From Ecdyonurus torrentis (lineage: Eukaryota; Arthropoda; Insecta; Ephemeroptera; Heptageniidae): DNA of 64,000 nt. Both the position numbers and the translations under genes were made by a program. The DNA lies in NCBI GenBank assembly GCA_949318235.1, contig OX439130.1:36342085-36406084 (forward strand). Direction: 5' to 3'. Numbering within the stretch: position 1 is the stretch's first letter; the number at the start of each line of letters is the position of its first letter. Under the pieces are notes generated by a model. That model had not been told where the DNA came from. It was given only the letters and a program-made list of their open reading frames with translations, and did not search any database. Below, in pieces: positions 13,422-25,413 of the stretch.

Positions 13422-15601
13422 ATGAAAACTCCAGCCATCGGAATTGACTTGGGAACCACATACTCCTGTGTGGGAGTCTACCAACAAGGCAAGGTTGAAA
13501 TCATCGCCAACGACCAGGGAAATCGCACAACCCCCAGTTATGTCGCCTTCACCGACACCGAGAGACTGGTGGGAGACGCCGCTAAAAATCAGGTATGCTT
13601 ACAGAATTATTGCAAATAGCTGTCTCATCGTTCAAGTAATAAATTAATTGATTTTTTATGGGATTGATATCCAACTTATAATATTTGAAAATGTAAAATG
13701 ATTTTTATTATTTAAAAAAAAAAATAATAATGATTAAAAATTGATTAATGTCAAAAGAGAATATATCTAATTAAAGTTAGAGAACTTTAATAATTATTAA
13801 AGTTCTCTAATTAAAGTGTCTTATTTTAAAATTCCATATATCGATAAAGTACTAAATATTATTGATTTTTTCGTGTTCTCAGGTGGCGATGAACCCCAAG
13901 AACTCGGTGTTTGACGCCAAGCGACTGATTGGACGCAAATACGATGACAAGAAAATTCAAGACGACATGAAACACTGGCCCTTCGCGGTAGTGAACGACT
14001 GCTCCAAACCCAAGATCGAGGTGGAGTTCAAGGGTGAGCGCAAACGCTTCGCCCCAGAGGAAATCAGCTCGATGGTGTTGGTGAAGATGAAGGAGACCGC
14101 TGAGGCATACTTGGGAGTCCCCGTGCAAAACGCGGTCATCACAGTGCCTGCCTACTTCAACGACTCTCAGCGACAGGCCACCAAGGATGCGGGAGCTATT
14201 GCCGGTCTCAACGTGCTGCGTATCATCAACGAGCCCACAGCCGCCGCTCTCGCTTATGGTCTCGACAAGAACCTCAAGGGTGAGAGGAACGTTCTCATCT
14301 TCGATCTGGGCGGTGGCACCTTTGACGTCAGCATCCTCACCATTGACGAGGGCTCACTGTTCGAGGTAAAGTCTACGGCTGGAGACACTCATCTCGGAGG
14401 CGAGGACTTCGACAACCGCATGGTCAATCACTTCGCCGAGGAGTTCCAGCGCAAATATAAGAAGGACCTCCACAAGAGCCCTCGCGCGCTGCGACGATTG
14501 CGCACCGCCTGCGAGAGAGCAAAGCGCACCCTTTCCAGCAGTACCGAGGCGAGCATCGAGATTGACGCGCTCTACGAAGGCATCGACTTTTACACCAAGA
14601 TCTCGCGTGCTCGCTTCGAGGAACTGTGCGCCGAACTCTTCCGTGGTACCCTGCAGCCAGTAGAGCAGGCGCTCAAAGACGCCAAGATGGACAAGAGCCA
14701 AATCCACGACGTGGTGCTGGTCGGCGGCTCTACTCGCATTCCCAAGATCCAGAAACTGCTGCAAGACTTTTTCAACGGCAAGGCACTCAACCTCTCCATC
14801 AACCCTGACGAGGCCGTGGCATACGGTGCAGCAGTACAGGCCGCTATCCTCAGCGGTGACACCAGTAGCCAGATTCAAGACGTACTGCTGGTGGACGTGG
14901 CACCTCTCTCACTGGGTATCGAGACGGCTGGCGGTGTCATGGCCAAGATCGTGGAGCGCAACACTCGCATCCCATGCAAGCAGTCGCAAACCTTCACCAC
15001 GTATTCCGACAACCAGCCCGCCGTCACCATCCAAGTATTCGAGGGAGAACGCGCCATGACCAAGGACAACAACCTCCTGGGAACATTCAACCTCTCGGGC
15101 ATTCCTCCCGCTCCTCGTGGCGTGCCAAAGATTGACGTCACCTTCGACCTCGACGCCAATGGCATCCTCAACGTGTCCGCCAAGGACGAGAGCTCTGGCC
15201 GCACGCAACAGATCACCATCAAGAACGACAAGGGTCGCTTGTCCCGCGAGGAGATCGACCGCATGCTAGCCGAGGCGGAGTGTTACAAGGAGGAGGACGA
15301 GAAGCAACGCCAGCGGGTGGACGCTCGCAACCAGCTGGAGGGATACGCTTTCCAAGTACGTCAGGCTCTGGACGAGGCGGGAGACAAGTTGAGCAACCAC
15401 GAGAAGGACTCGCTGAGAGAGAAGTGCGAGCAGAACATCAAGTGGCTCGACGAGAACACGCTGGCCGACAAGGACGAGTACGAGCACCGCTTGCAAGACC
15501 TGCAGCGCGCGTGCCAGCCCGTCATGACGAAACTGCACCAGCAGCCTCAGCAAGGCGCCGACATTCCTCGCAACGGACCCACCGTCGAGGAGGTCGACTA
15601 A
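13422..15601 (+). CDS. Hsp70: Cytosolic Hsp70, copy A
   Basis: Two coding exons, 13422-13592 and 13883-15601, joined in phase 0 after codon 57 ([12 protein letters not shown]), give 629 residues. The ATPase domain has all three Hsp70 signatures: [10 protein letters not shown] (residue 6 on), [11 protein letters not shown] (about 197 on) and [12 protein letters not shown] (about 333 on). The substrate-binding domain follows and the chain ends in VEEVD, the cytosolic TPR-co-chaperone tag. It lacks the GGMP-type repeats of constitutive Hsc70 and is slightly shorter than the usual 640-650 residues. It refolds and protects proteins with ATP, J-proteins and exchange factors. Coding DNA is much more GC-rich than its surroundings. 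HSEs and TATA argue for heat induction, yet it needs splicing. It is convergent with copy B, which encodes the same protein. Confidence 0.97.
13593..13882 (+). other. Hsp70 copy A intron with perfect 34-bp palindrome
   Basis: The 290-bp GT..AG intron holds a perfect palindrome at 13777-13810 (arm TTAGAGAACTTTAATAA). The same palindrome is at 24683-24716 in copy B. Without the hAT insertion, the copy B intron has exactly the same length. Confidence 0.9.
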
Positions 15602-15900
15602 GCAAACACTATATTATTAGCTTTCTGCTTTGTTTCTTTCTTTTTTTATATATAATATTTAATTCAATTGTGAGACTGATTTCATTTTCATTATCATTAT
15701 TTTTTTGCACTATTACTAAAACGCCTTATGTAAATAACTTAGATTTTATGAATTATTGTTAAGACTAAGTTTAAGTGTATATGTTTTTGACAACTCGTAT
15801 TTAATGCATTTCCTATGTGATGTAGACAAACAATTTGAATATAATATTTATGTTCTTGTTATCGAATAAAAGAATTGGATTCGAATTTTATTTATTGAAG
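15602..15900 (+). terminator. Hsp70 copy A 3' UTR and poly(A) signal
   Basis: An AT-rich 3' UTR follows the stop, with AATAAA at 15865-15870. The near-identity with copy B ends close after this signal. Confidence 0.7.
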
Positions 15901-16480
15901 TTTATACATATTAAAAAAAAAAGGTATAAAATGAACTTTAACATGTTTCTTTATTTATTACAATTATATTACCTTTATGTGCCTTTAAAATTATAAAAAT
16001 TTGCGATTACAATTTTCTCAAAATATAATTTTGAATTTTAGAAAGAGAACCTAACCATTGCATATATATTATGAAACTCAAGAACTCCATGAAAATTATA
16101 AATAAAACTTCTTATTGAATTTATACGTAAAAAAAAAAGCTATGGGATACCTGCTTATTGCAAAAATGATTATTTGAACTTAGCTAATAAATTAATTTTT
16201 TTATTACATATAGATTAATATTTTTAGTTAATTTAACACTTAAGCAAGTAAAAATAAAGGTTTTATTATTTAAATATATATTTTTTCTTAAATAAATTAT
16301 TAAATATTGTTTGAAAGGTACAAATAAATACTCAAAAGAAATTATTATTATTCAATTTCATTACCATTTACAATATTTTTATATGAATTTTTCAGGTTTT
16401 ACTTGTTATTAAGAGTCCCGTGCACTGCTGTCCCTGCATAGATAGGCAACTTTTCATACTCTCATTTAAATCAATGTAAT

Positions 16481-16749
16481 CGTATTTAGTAAATTACACG
16501 AACAGCTAGAGAGCTATAAGCTCCATTTTTGGTCACAATACTGCTTGTTAAAATATCTCTGCCTTCAGAATGGGATTTTTTTATTTTCTTTCTAGTTCCG
16601 GTTTTATTCAGTTTTTTTCACCTAAAAACTCGCACGATCATTTTAGAAAAAAATTCCATTCTGAAGGCACCCTAAATATTACGAGGAATCAAAAAATGTA
16701 TTTTAAGTCTCACTTTGACAAATAATAAGAGCGTAATTTACTAAATACG
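16481..16749. mobile_element. Palindromic MITE (family M4)
   Basis: Termini CGTATTTAGTAAATTAC and its reverse complement, with further internal symmetry (CCTTCAGAATGG near 16561 against CCATTCTGAAGG near 16657). AT flanks both ends. No ORF. Confidence 0.7.
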
Positions 16750-18353
16750 ATTCATTAAAATAGAATAAAATTTTAAATCGCCTTGGTAGCATCGGTACCG
16801 CAATGCACCTACTGCCCAAGGCTTAAGATTATTTTTGTTGGCAGGAAACGTCTATCTATGTTTCAATCAAAATAATATTTGTCTGTTTCTTGGAATCAGT
16901 ATTTAATCATATGTATGAACTACGGAATGCTATTTATTATTATCATTATTTTTAGTTCGTTTTATACAATGTTTGAACGGAATTGAAAATTGAACATATC
17001 TGGTCTTGCCTATATTATTAAAAATTTGAAATTTTTATGCAAATAGTAATTGATTAGCAAAACGTTTCATTTTTATTTCTTGAATTATAATTGCAATACA
17101 AAGATTGCCTGATTTAAAAATTGAATGCAAATATATTTGCAAGTCTGATTTTTTTTTTTTTTTTTTTTTTTTTGCAATAAAATGCCGCTTATAATGTAAT
17201 AGTAAAATAAATGCATCCAAATATTATAAAAAATTTATATTTTAAGCCATTAAATTTATATTGATCTAATTACTAATATTTATTAATTAATTATTTTATA
17301 GTTTTTGAAAACGTTATAATATTGCAAATATTTTTAATTAGCCAGTAATACAAAACATTAAATTGCAATATCAGAAAATGAAAAAAAAAAAAAAAAAAGA
17401 AAAAAGAAAAAAAGAAAGAAAGAAAAAGAAAAAAAGTGGCAAGAATTATAAATTGCAAATAAAACACCTACTTCATTGTTAATTAATCTAATTAGCAAAC
17501 GTACTAAGTAATATTATATGAAATACGTGTGTTTATCTATATTTCAATACTGAAGGCACACAAGTAGCTTACTCCAACTTTATTTTTTCTTACATAAAAT
17601 ATAAAATACTATGAAGCTCACAAATGAATCACTTGATATAAGAAGCGTATTTTCCAAACTTGGTCAATAATGTCATTCAATACAATACTCCTAGATATAC
17701 CTTTATCGCTTGTAATCTGTTTACTACCTTTGGTCATTTCCTTTAATAACTTCAGTCACTTGAATCTCTGGTCACGTGATTAAAAACACGATGTTTTCTG
17801 TGAGTGCATCGGACTCTTACGATAGAGCTGCATATCTCTACCCTAAAATATATTTTTATAATATCCGTGAGTGTAAAGTTTATTTGATATCATTAAAAAA
17901 ATAAGTTATATTATTTGTGATGTGTTTCTAAGCTTCACATAGCAGAGCAGACCAATTTTTCTAAATAAATAAAATGACATTTTGAGTGGTGCATGACTTT
18001 TTTTAATTTCTTATTATTTTGTATAAATGATTACATTCAATTTTAAATATTTTGAAGATCTTAATAGAAAATCAATTAATATACTGTATATTATAATAAG
18101 CAAACATTTTAGAAGTCAATACTTTTCAATTTCAATTCAAATTTATTGATTATTATAAATATTATTATTAAGTGATCACTCTAATTACTTTTATTAATAG
18201 ATAATTAATTTATAACTAATTTAATTAATCCTTTTTAAAGTTAAAAGGTGAAAAAAAAGTTGTTTTTTATTGTTAATGTATCATTATATTATGCAATTAA
18301 TGAATTCGGTGCTCGTCCGCGTTTTCAAACTAAATATGAGCAATTTTAATTAT

Positions 18354-19645
18354 AGGGTGCATGCATTCATGTTAAAGTCAACACCATGTTGGATCTCTCA
18401 ATAAAAAAATGGGCCGCGTAGTAAAATTAATCATTTTGCCAGTTTAAAAATACTAAGCAATATTTTTGAGATCATCAATAAAGTTATAGGTTGAATTAGT
18501 ATATCTCAAGTATGCAAGAAAAATAATAATAAAAAATTTTTAACCGATTTCCCAGTATGGTGTCGCGAGGTGCATTAATTATGACGTCATGCGGAAACAC
18601 CCTATAGTGGTATTTAATTTACAAGTTGCAGGCTGAGAAATACGTTGGTTCTATACCTCACGTTCAGTCAATATTAATAGTAATTTGATAAGTATAAAGT
18701 TCTAAAATGTTTGGATATCATATTAATTCATTTTCAGGTACTCTTAGACAAACTATGGAATATAAAGTGTTAATTTTTTATCATAAATTAAAAAATTTAT
18801 TTATTCAGATCTGCAAAATATTTGAAATGGATATTTTTATTTATATAAGTTATAAAGGTAATTCACAATTTATTTATTATTTTTTGTAATTTAGAAAGAG
18901 TGCTTGCAGTGTGGAACCCAGCAAAAATAATATATTTTATTATGGGAGAACTGGATTTTATTAAGACGAAAATTTGTCCAAATAAGGTAACCAAAAAAAG
19001 GTGACTTTTTTTTTATATATTTTTTTTATTATTATTATTATTTTATTATTTTTTTTATTACTATCAGAAAACAAAATTTTGAAAAAAATACCTTCTTATA
19101 TATTTAGTACAAATACTAATACTATAAAACTTTCACTTATCAAATCAATTATTTTAATAATACAAATGATAAACAATAAGTTAATGTTTAATTTAGGTTC
19201 ATAAATAATAATAATTATTATTATTATTATCTTTTTTTAACATATAATAAAAATTATGAATTAATTAGCAAATAATCAAAAATCGTAGTTTTTTGTATTG
19301 TAGAGGTTCCAAGTTCTTAAAAACTAAAAAATAAATAATTGAATAAAACTGTACACAACTGTACAAAAGGTTTAAGCTAATATCTGTTAGGGCCGTAAGC
19401 TGCAACCTCTAGTTAAACCTTAGTTATCTTTTGGCTACTTTCTTTGGAAAATGAGCTATTTTTTTTGGTTAATATTATTTTTCTTGCATACTTCAAAAAC
19501 TAATTCAATCGCTAACAGCAACAATGCTCTCAAAAAGATTGCAAAGTATTTTTAAACTAGCAAAATAAGTCGTTTTCCCATACTGGCCCATGTTATTTAG
19601 CGCTCACTTATGGGGCCGAATTTAACATGAATGAAACCACCCTAT
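18354..19645. mobile_element. Possible foldback element with about 200-bp diverged inverted ends
   Basis: The segment 18354-18545 resembles the reverse complement of about 19440-19645: both start with TATAGGGTG, then CATTCATGTTAAA, and share TTTAAAAATACT and AAGTATGCAAGAAAAATAAT. They may be the ends of one foldback element or two inverted copies of a repeat. Confidence 0.5.
19394..19434. repeat. Single arm of MITE family M3
   Basis: GTAAGCTGCAACCTC and TAGTTAAACCTTAG match the right arm of the palindrome at 7949-8056 in reverse orientation. The partner arm is missing. Confidence 0.55.
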
Positions 19646-20169
19646 ATGAAAGAGATGAATGATGGTATAGTCATAGTGAAAATTTTTGTATAATAATATA
19701 TTTTAAAATATATTTATAATATCATATATCTATATTGATCTGTTCAAAATAAAATCATAAAATGCCTCTCAAGATATTTGCAAGATGGAACATTCATTGA
19801 TTCTTATTGAAGAATTAGTTTCCATCTCTCTCTCTCTCTCTCTCTCTTATAGTAATAAAAACTTTAATTTATTGGCTAAGTTTAAATATCATTTTTGCAA
19901 TAAGCAGGTATCCCATAGATTTTTTTTTTTTTTTAATTCAATAAGAAGTTTTATTTATAATTTTCATGGAGTTCTTAATTTGAGTTTCATAATATATGCA
20001 ATATGGTTTGGTTCTCTTTCTAAAATTGAAAATTATATTTGAGAAAATTGTAATCGCAAATTTTTATAATTTTAAAGGCACATAAAGGTAATATAATTAT
20101 ACAACTGTTCATTTTATACCTTTTTTTTATTAATACGTATAAACTTCAATAAATAAAATTCGAATCCAA

Positions 20170-20442
20170 TTCTTTTATTCGATAACAAGAACATAAATAT
20201 TATATTCAAATTGTTTGTCTACATCACATAGGAAATGCATTAAATACGAGTTGTCAAAAACATATACACTTAAACTTAGTCTTAACAATAATTCATAAAA
20301 TCTAAGTTATTTACATAAGGCGTTTTAGTAATAGTGCAAAAAAATAATGATAATGAAAATGAAATCAGTCTCACAATTGAATTAAATATTATATATAAAA
20401 AAAGAAAGAAACAAAGCAGAAAGCTAATAATATAGTGTTTGC
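20170..20442 (-). terminator. Hsp70 copy B 3' UTR and poly(A) signal
   Basis: The minus-strand AATAAA at 20174-20179 corresponds exactly to the copy A signal at 15865-15870. Confidence 0.7.
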
Positions 20443-23400
20443 TTAGTCGACCTCCTCGACGGTGGGTCCGTTGCGAGGAATGTCGGCGCCTTGCTGAGGC
20501 TGCTGGTGCAGTTTCGTCATGACGGGCTGGCACGCGCGCTGCAGGTCTTGCAAGCGGTGCTCGTACTCGTCCTTGTCGGCCAGCGTGTTCTCGTCGAGCC
20601 ACTTGATGTTCTGCTCGCACTTCTCTCTCAGCGAGTCCTTCTCGTGGTTGCTCAACTTGTCTCCCGCCTCGTCCAGAGCCTGACGTACTTGGAAAGCGTA
20701 TCCCTCCAGCTGGTTGCGAGCGTCCACCCGCTGGCGTTGCTTCTCGTCCTCCTCCTTGTAACACTCCGCCTCGGCTAGCATGCGGTCGATCTCCTCGCGG
20801 GACAAGCGACCCTTGTCGTTCTTGATGGTGATCTGTTGCGTGCGGCCAGAGCTCTCGTCCTTGGCGGACACGTTGAGGATGCCATTGGCGTCGAGGTCGA
20901 AGGTGACGTCAATCTTTGGCACGCCACGAGGAGCGGGAGGAATGCCCGAGAGGTTGAATGTTCCCAGGAGGTTGTTGTCCTTGGTCATGGCGCGTTCTCC
21001 CTCGAATACTTGGATGGTGACGGCGGGCTGGTTGTCGGAATACGTGGTGAAGGTTTGCGACTGCTTGCATGGGATGCGAGTGTTGCGCTCCACGATCTTG
21101 GCCATGACACCGCCAGCCGTCTCGATACCCAGTGAGAGAGGTGCCACGTCCACCAGCAGTACGTCTTGAATCTGGCTACTGGTGTCACCGCTGAGGATAG
21201 CGGCCTGTACTGCTGCACCGTATGCCACGGCCTCGTCAGGGTTGATGGAGAGGTTGAGTGCCTTGCCGTTGAAAAAGTCTTGCAGCAGTTTCTGGATCTT
21301 GGGAATGCGAGTAGAGCCGCCGACCAGCACCACGTCGTGGATTTGGCTCTTGTCCATCTTGGCGTCTTTGAGCGCCTGCTCTACTGGCTGCAGGGTACCA
21401 CGGAAGAGTTCGGCGCACAGTTCCTCGAAGCGAGCACGCGAGATCTTGGTGTAAAAGTCGATGCCTTCGTAGAGCGCGTCAATCTCGATGCTCGCCTCGG
21501 TACTGCTGGAAAGGGTGCGCTTTGCTCTCTCGCAGGCGGTGCGCAATCGTCGCAGCGCGCGAGGGCTCTTGTGGAGGTCCTTCTTATATTTGCGCTGGAA
21601 CTCCTCGGCGAAGTGATTGACCATGCGGTTGTCGAAGTCCTCGCCTCCGAGATGAGTGTCTCCAGCCGTAGACTTTACCTCGAACAGTGAGCCCTCGTCA
21701 ATGGTGAGGATGCTGACGTCAAAGGTGCCACCGCCCAGATCGAAGATGAGAACGTTCCTCTCACCCTTGAGGTTCTTGTCGAGACCATAAGCGAGAGCGG
21801 CGGCTGTGGGCTCGTTGATGATACGCAGCACGTTGAGACCGGCAATAGCTCCCGCATCCTTGGTGGCCTGTCGCTGAGAGTCGTTGAAGTAGGCAGGCAC
21901 TGTGATGACCGCGTTTTGCACGGGGACTCCCAAGTATGCCTCAGCGGTCTCCTTCATCTTCACCAACACCATCGAGCTGATTTCCTCTGGGGCGAAGCGT
22001 TTGCGCTCACCCTTGAACTCCACCTCGATCTTGGGTTTGGAGCAGTCGTTCACTACCGCGAAGGGCCAGTGTTTCATGTCGTCTTGAATTTTCTTGTCAT
22101 CGTATTTGCGTCCAATCAGTCGCTTGGCGTCAAACACCGAGTTCTTGGGGTTCATCGCCACCTGAGAACACGAAAAAATCAATAATATTTAGTACTTTAT
22201 CGATATATGGAATTTTAAAATAAGCAGTCATGGAGTATCGGTATCGACTACGATACGATATCCGATACTATACCGATACTTTTATCGTATCGGTATAGTA
22301 TCGGGGCCTTTTTTTAACTTAGTATCGAATATCGGTATCGATCACCGATATCAGCAAAATATCGTCGAATTTCGATACTTTTTTCCGATACTTTGAGACT
22401 TTTGCTCGCTCTCATAAAATAAGTCAAAATACAAAAAAAAAAAATACAAAAAAAAATAATAAAAATAAAAACTTTAGAATTTAGAAGCAACGAGAACATT
22501 CCACAAGTAGTGATTATCTGGACAATAAAAGTCACTCCTATATTTTTCATTTTGCTATAACAACAGCTAGGGCAGGGCGACGTGCAAAAAAAGTATTTTT
22601 ATTTTATATCTTTTCAGTATAAGTATTAAAAGAATAAAGCATGGAGCCACCAGGTAATGCTAAAAACTGTTGTATTTTACATACAATAAAAATAAAACAA
22701 CGGTGTTAATTTTTTTTTCTGGGCGATTGTCGTCAAGTTTCTGAGAAATCCGTCGTGTGCTTGTACACTATCTATGATCTCTCCTAATGACTAAAGCGCC
22801 GGTAGAAAGCACAATAAAATAATATAACCCCAATGATTGACATTTTAAAACTTTGAACTGTAAATTAATTCAATGCATTACAAATAACAAAAGATGGAGC
22901 ATACTTCCATTAATATCTTTCTACGAAATTTTTACAAGGTTAAAAATTTTAAAAGGCTTACAAAATCAAAGGATTTTGGCGACCAGAGGGGAAATTAGGA
23001 CTTTAACCCCTTTGGTTTAGCGGGGATGATTTGAGCCCCACCATGGGGACACGAACTGTTGACATAGGAAACTCAGCGGTTTTCCTCAGATTCGTGGATA
23101 CTTTCAGAGGATTAACATTAATTTAGCTCACGTTGTTATATAATAACCTTTTTTAAAAACATCTAGAGGTAAGTACTTTTTTAGTATTATATATAATTAT
23201 TTTGAATTTTATTTTGTTGTATGCGCATTCAAAAACTAAAAATCGTCAGCTTTTTGTAATTATATTTGCATAAAAATGACTATGTAAGACGTTTAAAATA
23301 TTTAAATTATATTAACAGTAAGAAGAAAAAAAAAACAAAAACAGGAGTGTGATTCATTCTTTTACTGATCTATAATAATTAAATTATCTATTTATTTTAT

Positions 23401-25071
23401 TTATTTTTTTTTCATTATTTATTTATTCATTCATTTTTTAATTGTGATGCCAAAAGCACTAGATATTTTTCTAAAGGTTAAAGGTTAAATCTAGTGCATT
23501 TGTTACTAAACAATTTTTGATTAAATAATAAACAAAATATACACATTACAATATATGACAATAAAATTTCAAGTTCTTTTTAGTTTTTAATTCATAATTT
23601 ATATAATATAAATATGCTTTATGATAATTTTTATGCACTGCTTTAATTTAATAAACAATTAAGATTAGAGAGATTATATATGATGAAAAAAAAATCAAGC
23701 CACCTCCATAATCATTGAAATACCTTCTTAGACAATAATTAAATATATTTTGCCTTTTTCCTTTTCTTTTGAATTTGTTGATAGTTGCAATGTTGTACAT
23801 AATTATAAAGTAAGTTCAAGGTAAATGTTTCTAAATGTTTGCTAACTATACATAACAAGTATAAGCTTTATTTAAGATTATATAAGACAAAAAAAAATCA
23901 ATGATAAAAAGAGTTTAAAATTATAAAACTTGTATTTTTAATTATTATGTATGCTAAACTAAAGCACGATCAATTGATAAATTATTATTAAAAGTTCCAT
24001 TACAGGAATATTATAATTTTGAATTTTCTATTCATTTTATATGGTTAATCGGTGATGGTACAATAAAAAAAAACGAAAGCTAAAGATACTTTATTTTATC
24101 AAATAAAAAATACCATGAAAAAAAAATTAAATTTATTAAATATTTGAAAATTAATTCTATACTAAATAAGGAAATTGCTAATTCATAAATATATAACAAA
24201 AGTGCCTGGAAACAGTAATAAAGGATATTCTATCATTCAATGTCATTAAACGAATTAAATTTTTAATTTTATTATTATTATTTTTTTAAATCTACTATAA
24301 TTTATTTTTGTCATTTTAGTTTAACAAACGAACAATAGAATAAAATAAATAAATAAATCAATAAATAAGTGAATATTAATAGGTAAATAAAATAATAAAT
24401 AAATGTGATAAAAATATGCATGGATTTTATTATATAAATTTATATCTCAAAGATGAGAGAAAAAAAAAATGAAATTTTTGGTGTAATATTTATGTACGAG
24501 ATATAGCAAAAATATCGAAAAAGTATCGGAAAATATCGGTATCGTATCGGTATCGTATCGGAGCAAATTTTTTTTGCGAGTATCGTATCGGTATCGGTAT
24601 CGGCAAAATTTAAAAATATCGGTATCGTATCGGTATCGAAAATTTTGGTATCGACTCCATGACTGAAAATAAGACACTTTAATTAGAGAACTTTAATAAT
24701 TATTAAAGTTCTCTAACTTTAATTAGATATATTCTCTTTTGACATTAATCAATTTTTAATCATTATTATTTTTTTTTTTAAATAATAAAAATCATTTTAC
24801 ATTTTCAAATATTATAAGTTGGATATCAATCCCATAAAAAATCAATTAATTTATTACTTGAACGATGAGACAGCTATTTGCAATAATTCTGTAAGCATAC
24901 CTGATTTTTAGCGGCGTCTCCCACCAGTCTCTCGGTGTCGGTGAAGGCGACATAACTGGGGGTTGTGCGATTTCCCTGGTCGTTGGCGATGATTTCAACC
25001 TTGCCTTGTTGGTAGACTCCCACACAGGAGTATGTGGTTCCCAAGTCAATTCCGATGGCTGGAGTTTTCAT
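20443..25071 (-). CDS. Hsp70: Cytosolic Hsp70, copy B
   Basis: Coding exons 24901-25071 and 20443-22161 on the minus strand encode a 629-residue protein identical to copy A, with the same three Hsp70 signatures and the terminal EEVD. Translations of the other frames over the coding region also match copy A, so the DNA itself is almost identical, not only the protein. The difference is the intron: 2739 bp here against 290 bp in copy A, caused by one hAT-type insertion that leaves both splice sites intact. The gene should still be functional if the long intron is removed; a longer intron may slow output or lower it under heat, when splicing is impaired. The two genes converge tail to tail. Confidence 0.96.
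22231..22400. repeat. Left subterminal TATCG/CGATA array
   Basis: More than a dozen TATCG or CGATA units, often as GTATCGGTATCG, lie within about 170 bp of the left end of the hAT-type element. They are candidate transposase-binding sites. Confidence 0.8.
24510..24655. repeat. Right subterminal TATCG array
   Basis: About fifteen TATCG units, nearly all in one orientation (for example TATCGGTATCGTATCGG), occupy the right end of the same element. Confidence 0.8.
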
Positions 25072-25279
25072 TCTGGTTTTCTTTTCTTTTCGCTTTGATC
25101 AATATAAAAAAAAAAACTCACAGTAAAATAAAATTCACAATGTTAATAGACTTGTTTGTGCTATATCGCAGTTATTGCTTGTGAGAGTATCGCTTGGTAG
25201 CTTTTGTTATACTTCTCTTGTAGTGTGTTCACTCTGCGCTCTATGTTTTGTGAATGCTGAATGTTCCCACTCGCTCTCA

Positions 25280-25382
25280 CTTTATATACTTAAAGTATTC
25301 GCGCTCTAGAATTATCTCCGACGTTCGAGAAATATCTAGAACTATCATTGGCTGAAAAGTACCAGAACTGTTATCTGATTGG
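25280..25382 (-). promoter_or_regulatory. Heat-shock promoter of Hsp70 copy B
   Basis: Mirror image of the copy A promoter: TATA box at 25280-25288, heat-shock element at 25324-25341 and CCAAT box at 25378-25382. Homology with copy A fades about 20-30 bp further upstream. Confidence 0.85.
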
Positions 25383-25413
25383 TTGCAGGTTAATTGCGTC
25401 ACACAAATTGCAT

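Larger units (their letters stand above)
13078..16205 (+). repeat. Inverted repeat arm A (Hsp70 duplication unit)
   Basis: This arm matches arm B (19850-25413) in reverse complement. The two are indistinguishable by eye from the CCAAT box through the promoter, exon 1, intron, exon 2 and 3' UTR up to about 15900. Beyond that, and upstream of about 13092, small indels and substitutions appear. Confidence 0.9.
16206..19849. other. Spacer between the inverted Hsp70 arms
   Basis: No gene is supported. It holds a palindromic MITE (16481-16749), poly(T) and poly(A)/purine runs near 17151-17173 and 17380-17435, and a diverged long inverted repeat (18354-19645). Confidence 0.65.
22225..24665. mobile_element. 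Non-autonomous hAT-type transposon in Hsp70 copy B intron
   Basis: The 2441-bp insert has terminal inverted repeats CAGTCATGGAGT / ACTCCATGACTG and is flanked by the perfect 8-bp duplication AAAATAAG (22217-22224 and 24666-24673), which is present once in the empty site of copy A. Eight-base duplications and a CAG terminus are hAT traits. Both ends hold dense arrays of TATCG/CGATA units. No transposase ORF is visible. Confidence 0.9.
19850..25413 (-). repeat. Inverted repeat arm B (Hsp70 duplication unit with hAT insertion)
   Basis: Reverse-complement copy of 13078-16205, enlarged by the 2441-bp element at 22225-24665. A (CT)n tract at about 19827-19848 lies at its inner edge. Its 3' flank lacks about 20 bp present in arm A near 15944. 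Confidence 0.9.

Noticed and set aside
13859..15601. Several long ORFs overlapping Hsp70 exon 2 in other frames, on both strands (for example 14354-14878)
   Set aside because: They are shadows of the GC-rich Hsp70 coding frame; the same set appears in mirror image over copy B, and none resembles a protein family.
15280..15762. 160-residue Arg/Ala-rich ORF at the Hsp70 3' end
   Set aside because: It is the +1 frame of the Hsp70 C-terminus running into the 3' UTR.
22231..24655. TATCG arrays considered as a satellite or CRISPR-like array
   Set aside because: Units are irregularly spaced without spacers of constant length and lie only at the two ends of a transposon.
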